From Megalobrama amblycephala (lineage: Eukaryota > Chordata > Actinopteri > Cypriniformes > Xenocyprididae), in NCBI RefSeq assembly GCF_018812025.1, contig NC_063062.1:490001-554000 (forward strand): a stretch of DNA of 64,000 bases, read 5' to 3'. Every line of letters starts with the position of its first letter. Position 1 is the stretch's first letter. A program made the position numbers and the translations under genes. The notes under the pieces were generated by a model. It did not search any database and was not told the DNA's origin. It worked only from the letters and a program-made list of their open reading frames with translations. This document shows, piece by piece, positions 62,947 through 64,000 of the stretch.

Positions 62947-63507
62947 CTACCCCCCCCCCCCCTCCCCCCTCTCAAAGGAGCGGCTACCAGACGCTCCACC
63001 AGACAAAAAAAACAAAAAACAAAAACACAAAAAACTCAGGAGGGAGGTGGACAGGAGGAGGATCAGGGGGAGGGATGGCGGGCCAGGTCCAGAGTCCCCA
63101 ACTGAAGGCCAGGGGGGAGCTGGAGGAACAGACCATGGGGGCTCCCTGATGGTCGGGGTCCTGGCTGAATGCCAGGGCGGCGCTGGAAGAACTGACCAGG
63201 TGGGTTCCAGCAGGTCTGGAGTCCTGCCTGATTGCCAGGGCGGTGCTGGAGGAACTGACCAGGTGGGCGCCGGCAGGTCTGGAGTCCTGGCTGATTGCCA
63301 GGGCGGTGCTGGAGGAACTGACCAGGCGGGTTCCCGCAGGTCTGGATTCCTGGCTGATTGCCAGGGCGGCACTGGAGGAACTGACCAGGCGGGTTTCAAC
63401 GGATCAAACGGCCTGGGCAGTGGCGGCAGGGTAGAAGGCTTGGATGGCAGCGGCAGGACAGAAGGCTTGGATGGCGCTGGCCGCAGGGCTGGCGGCCTGA
63501 GCGGCAA
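62947..63507 (-). CDS. proline-rich repeat protein, C-terminal part, of the LTR element
   Basis: The minus-strand frame consists of a Pro/Leu-rich start, five repeats of about 21 residues with the core WSVPPAPPWQSARTPDL, a Gly/Pro linker, a hydrophobic stretch at about residues 146-168 (LPLILLLSTSLLSFLCFCF), and a short Arg/Gly tail that runs into the polypurine tract. The position just before the polypurine tract and LTR is where a third retroelement reading frame sits. I do not recognise a known domain. The hydrophobic segment is encoded by a T-rich low-complexity tract, so a membrane role is only a possibility. The start is not established; the frame may continue upstream through the 42-bp repeats with frameshifts. 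Confidence 0.4.
   Translation of the reverse strand: MPLRPPALRPAPSKPSVLPLPSKPSTLPPLPRPFDPLKPAWSVPPVPPWQSARNPDLREPAWSVPPAPPWQSARTPDLPAPTWSVPPAPPWQSGRTPDLLEPTWSVLPAPPWHSARTPTIREPPWSVPPAPPWPSVGDSGPGPPSLPLILLLSTSLLSFLCFCFLFFLSGGASGSRSFERGEGGGG
63090..63400. repeat. 63-bp minisatellite, about 5 units
   Basis: Units of the type GGTCTGGAGTCCTGGCTGAT...GAACTGACCAGG recur with a 63-bp step, 3-divisible, so reading frames are kept on both strands. Confidence 0.85.
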
Positions 63508-63594
63508 CGGCAGGGCTGGTGGCGGCAGGGCTGACGGCCTGGGCGGCGGCGACAGGGCAGACGGCCTGGGCGGTGGCAGGACAGACCAAGGGTG

Positions 63595-64000
63595 CTCCGT
63601 GGCCGTATCAGGGAGAGCGGGCAGCTCGGTGCTGGCCTCCGTGGCCGTATCAGGGAGAGCGGGCAGCTCGGTGCCGGCCTCTGTGGCCGTATCAGGGAGA
63701 GCGGGCAGCTCGGTGACGGCCTCCGTGGCCGTATCAGGGAGAGCGGGCAGCTCGGTGACGGCCTCCGTGGCCGTATCAGGGAAAGCGGGCAGCTCGGTGC
63801 CAGCCTCCGTGGCCGTATCAGGGAGAGCGGGCAGCTCGGTGACGGCCTCCGTGGCCGTATCAGGGAGAGCGGCAGCTCGGTGACGGCCTCCGTGGCCGTA
63901 TCAGGGAGAGCGGCAGCTTGGTGCCGGCCTCCGTGGCCATATCAGGGAGAGCGGGCAACTCGGTGCTGGCCTCCGTGGCCGTATCAGGGAGAGCGGGCAG
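63595..64000. repeat. 42-bp minisatellite, about 10 units, continuing past the window
   Basis: Units CTCCGTGGCCGTATCAGGGA...GCAGCTCGGTGACGGC have a 42-bp step. On the minus strand they read TEAVTELPALPDTA. Two neighbouring units near 63871 and 63912 are 41 bp because one G of GCGGGCAG is missing; units on either side are intact. Confidence 0.88.

Noticed and set aside
63047..63883. 278-codon plus-strand frame of GGAGGTDQ and VSGRAGSS repeats
   Set aside because: The repeat units are multiples of three, so both strands stay open. The LTR and polypurine tract orientation makes the minus strand the likely sense.

Overview
The window is nuclear DNA from a vertebrate, almost certainly a teleost fish and most likely a cyprinid. 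The evidence is intron-containing genes of vertebrate families, dense (CA)n/(TG)n microsatellites, many telomere-like TTAGGG words, and dispersed repeats and DNA transposons of kinds common in carp-like fish genomes. The species call is inference. I saw no bacterial operons, CRISPR array, rRNA or tRNA.

Four protein-coding genes are supported. On the minus strand at the left edge is the first coding exon (Met-Gly) of a homer-family gene, probably homer2, whose first intron fills 1-3734. It is divergent from ramac (plus, 4674-4999), the 80-residue RNMT-activating mini-protein, across a roughly 0.9 kb bidirectional promoter that contains a (CA)n tract. Tail to tail with ramac is hdgfl3 (minus, 8540-10915), a PWWP-domain protein with five coding exons and a long 3' UTR. 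After about 38.5 kb without a recognisable gene comes bnc1 (plus, 49935-57677). It is a complete five-exon basonuclin gene, 890 residues, with three pairs of C2H2 fingers. This gene set matches human 15q25.2 (HOMER2, RAMAC, HDGFL3, BNC1) as I recall it. C15orf40, BTBD1 and TM6SF1, which lie between RAMAC and HDGFL3 in human, are not visible here.

The 11-49.5 kb interval is packed with mobile elements. They include a 208-bp TIR element (11.58 kb), a 279-bp TIR element (14.66 kb), an hAT element with an 8-bp duplication (20.77-21.44 kb) and a non-LTR retroelement tail (21.7-22.5 kb). There is also a solo LTR (28.82-29.10 kb) and a Ty3/gypsy-like chromodomain element with both LTRs and a perfect 5-bp duplication but a large internal deletion (29.30-32.45 kb). 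The most unusual structure is a three-layer nest at 34.28-37.15 kb. A decayed IS630/Tc1-type element sits inside a relative and itself carries a 565-bp element that has TAGCC/GGCTA ends, a perfect 9-bp duplication and a fragment of a RecQ-like helicase.

Right of bnc1 (57.8-64 kb) are more repeats: an approximately 0.94 kb inverted pair of related DNA transposons, and the 3' end of another LTR retroelement running off the window on the minus strand. In that element the region before the polypurine tract consists of 63-bp and 42-bp minisatellites that encode a proline-rich repeat protein with a terminal hydrophobic stretch.

The genes do not form one pathway. ramac supports mRNA cap methylation, hdgfl3 and bnc1 are nuclear chromatin/transcription proteins, and homer2 is a postsynaptic/calcium-signalling scaffold. 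They are linked by conserved neighbourhood only.
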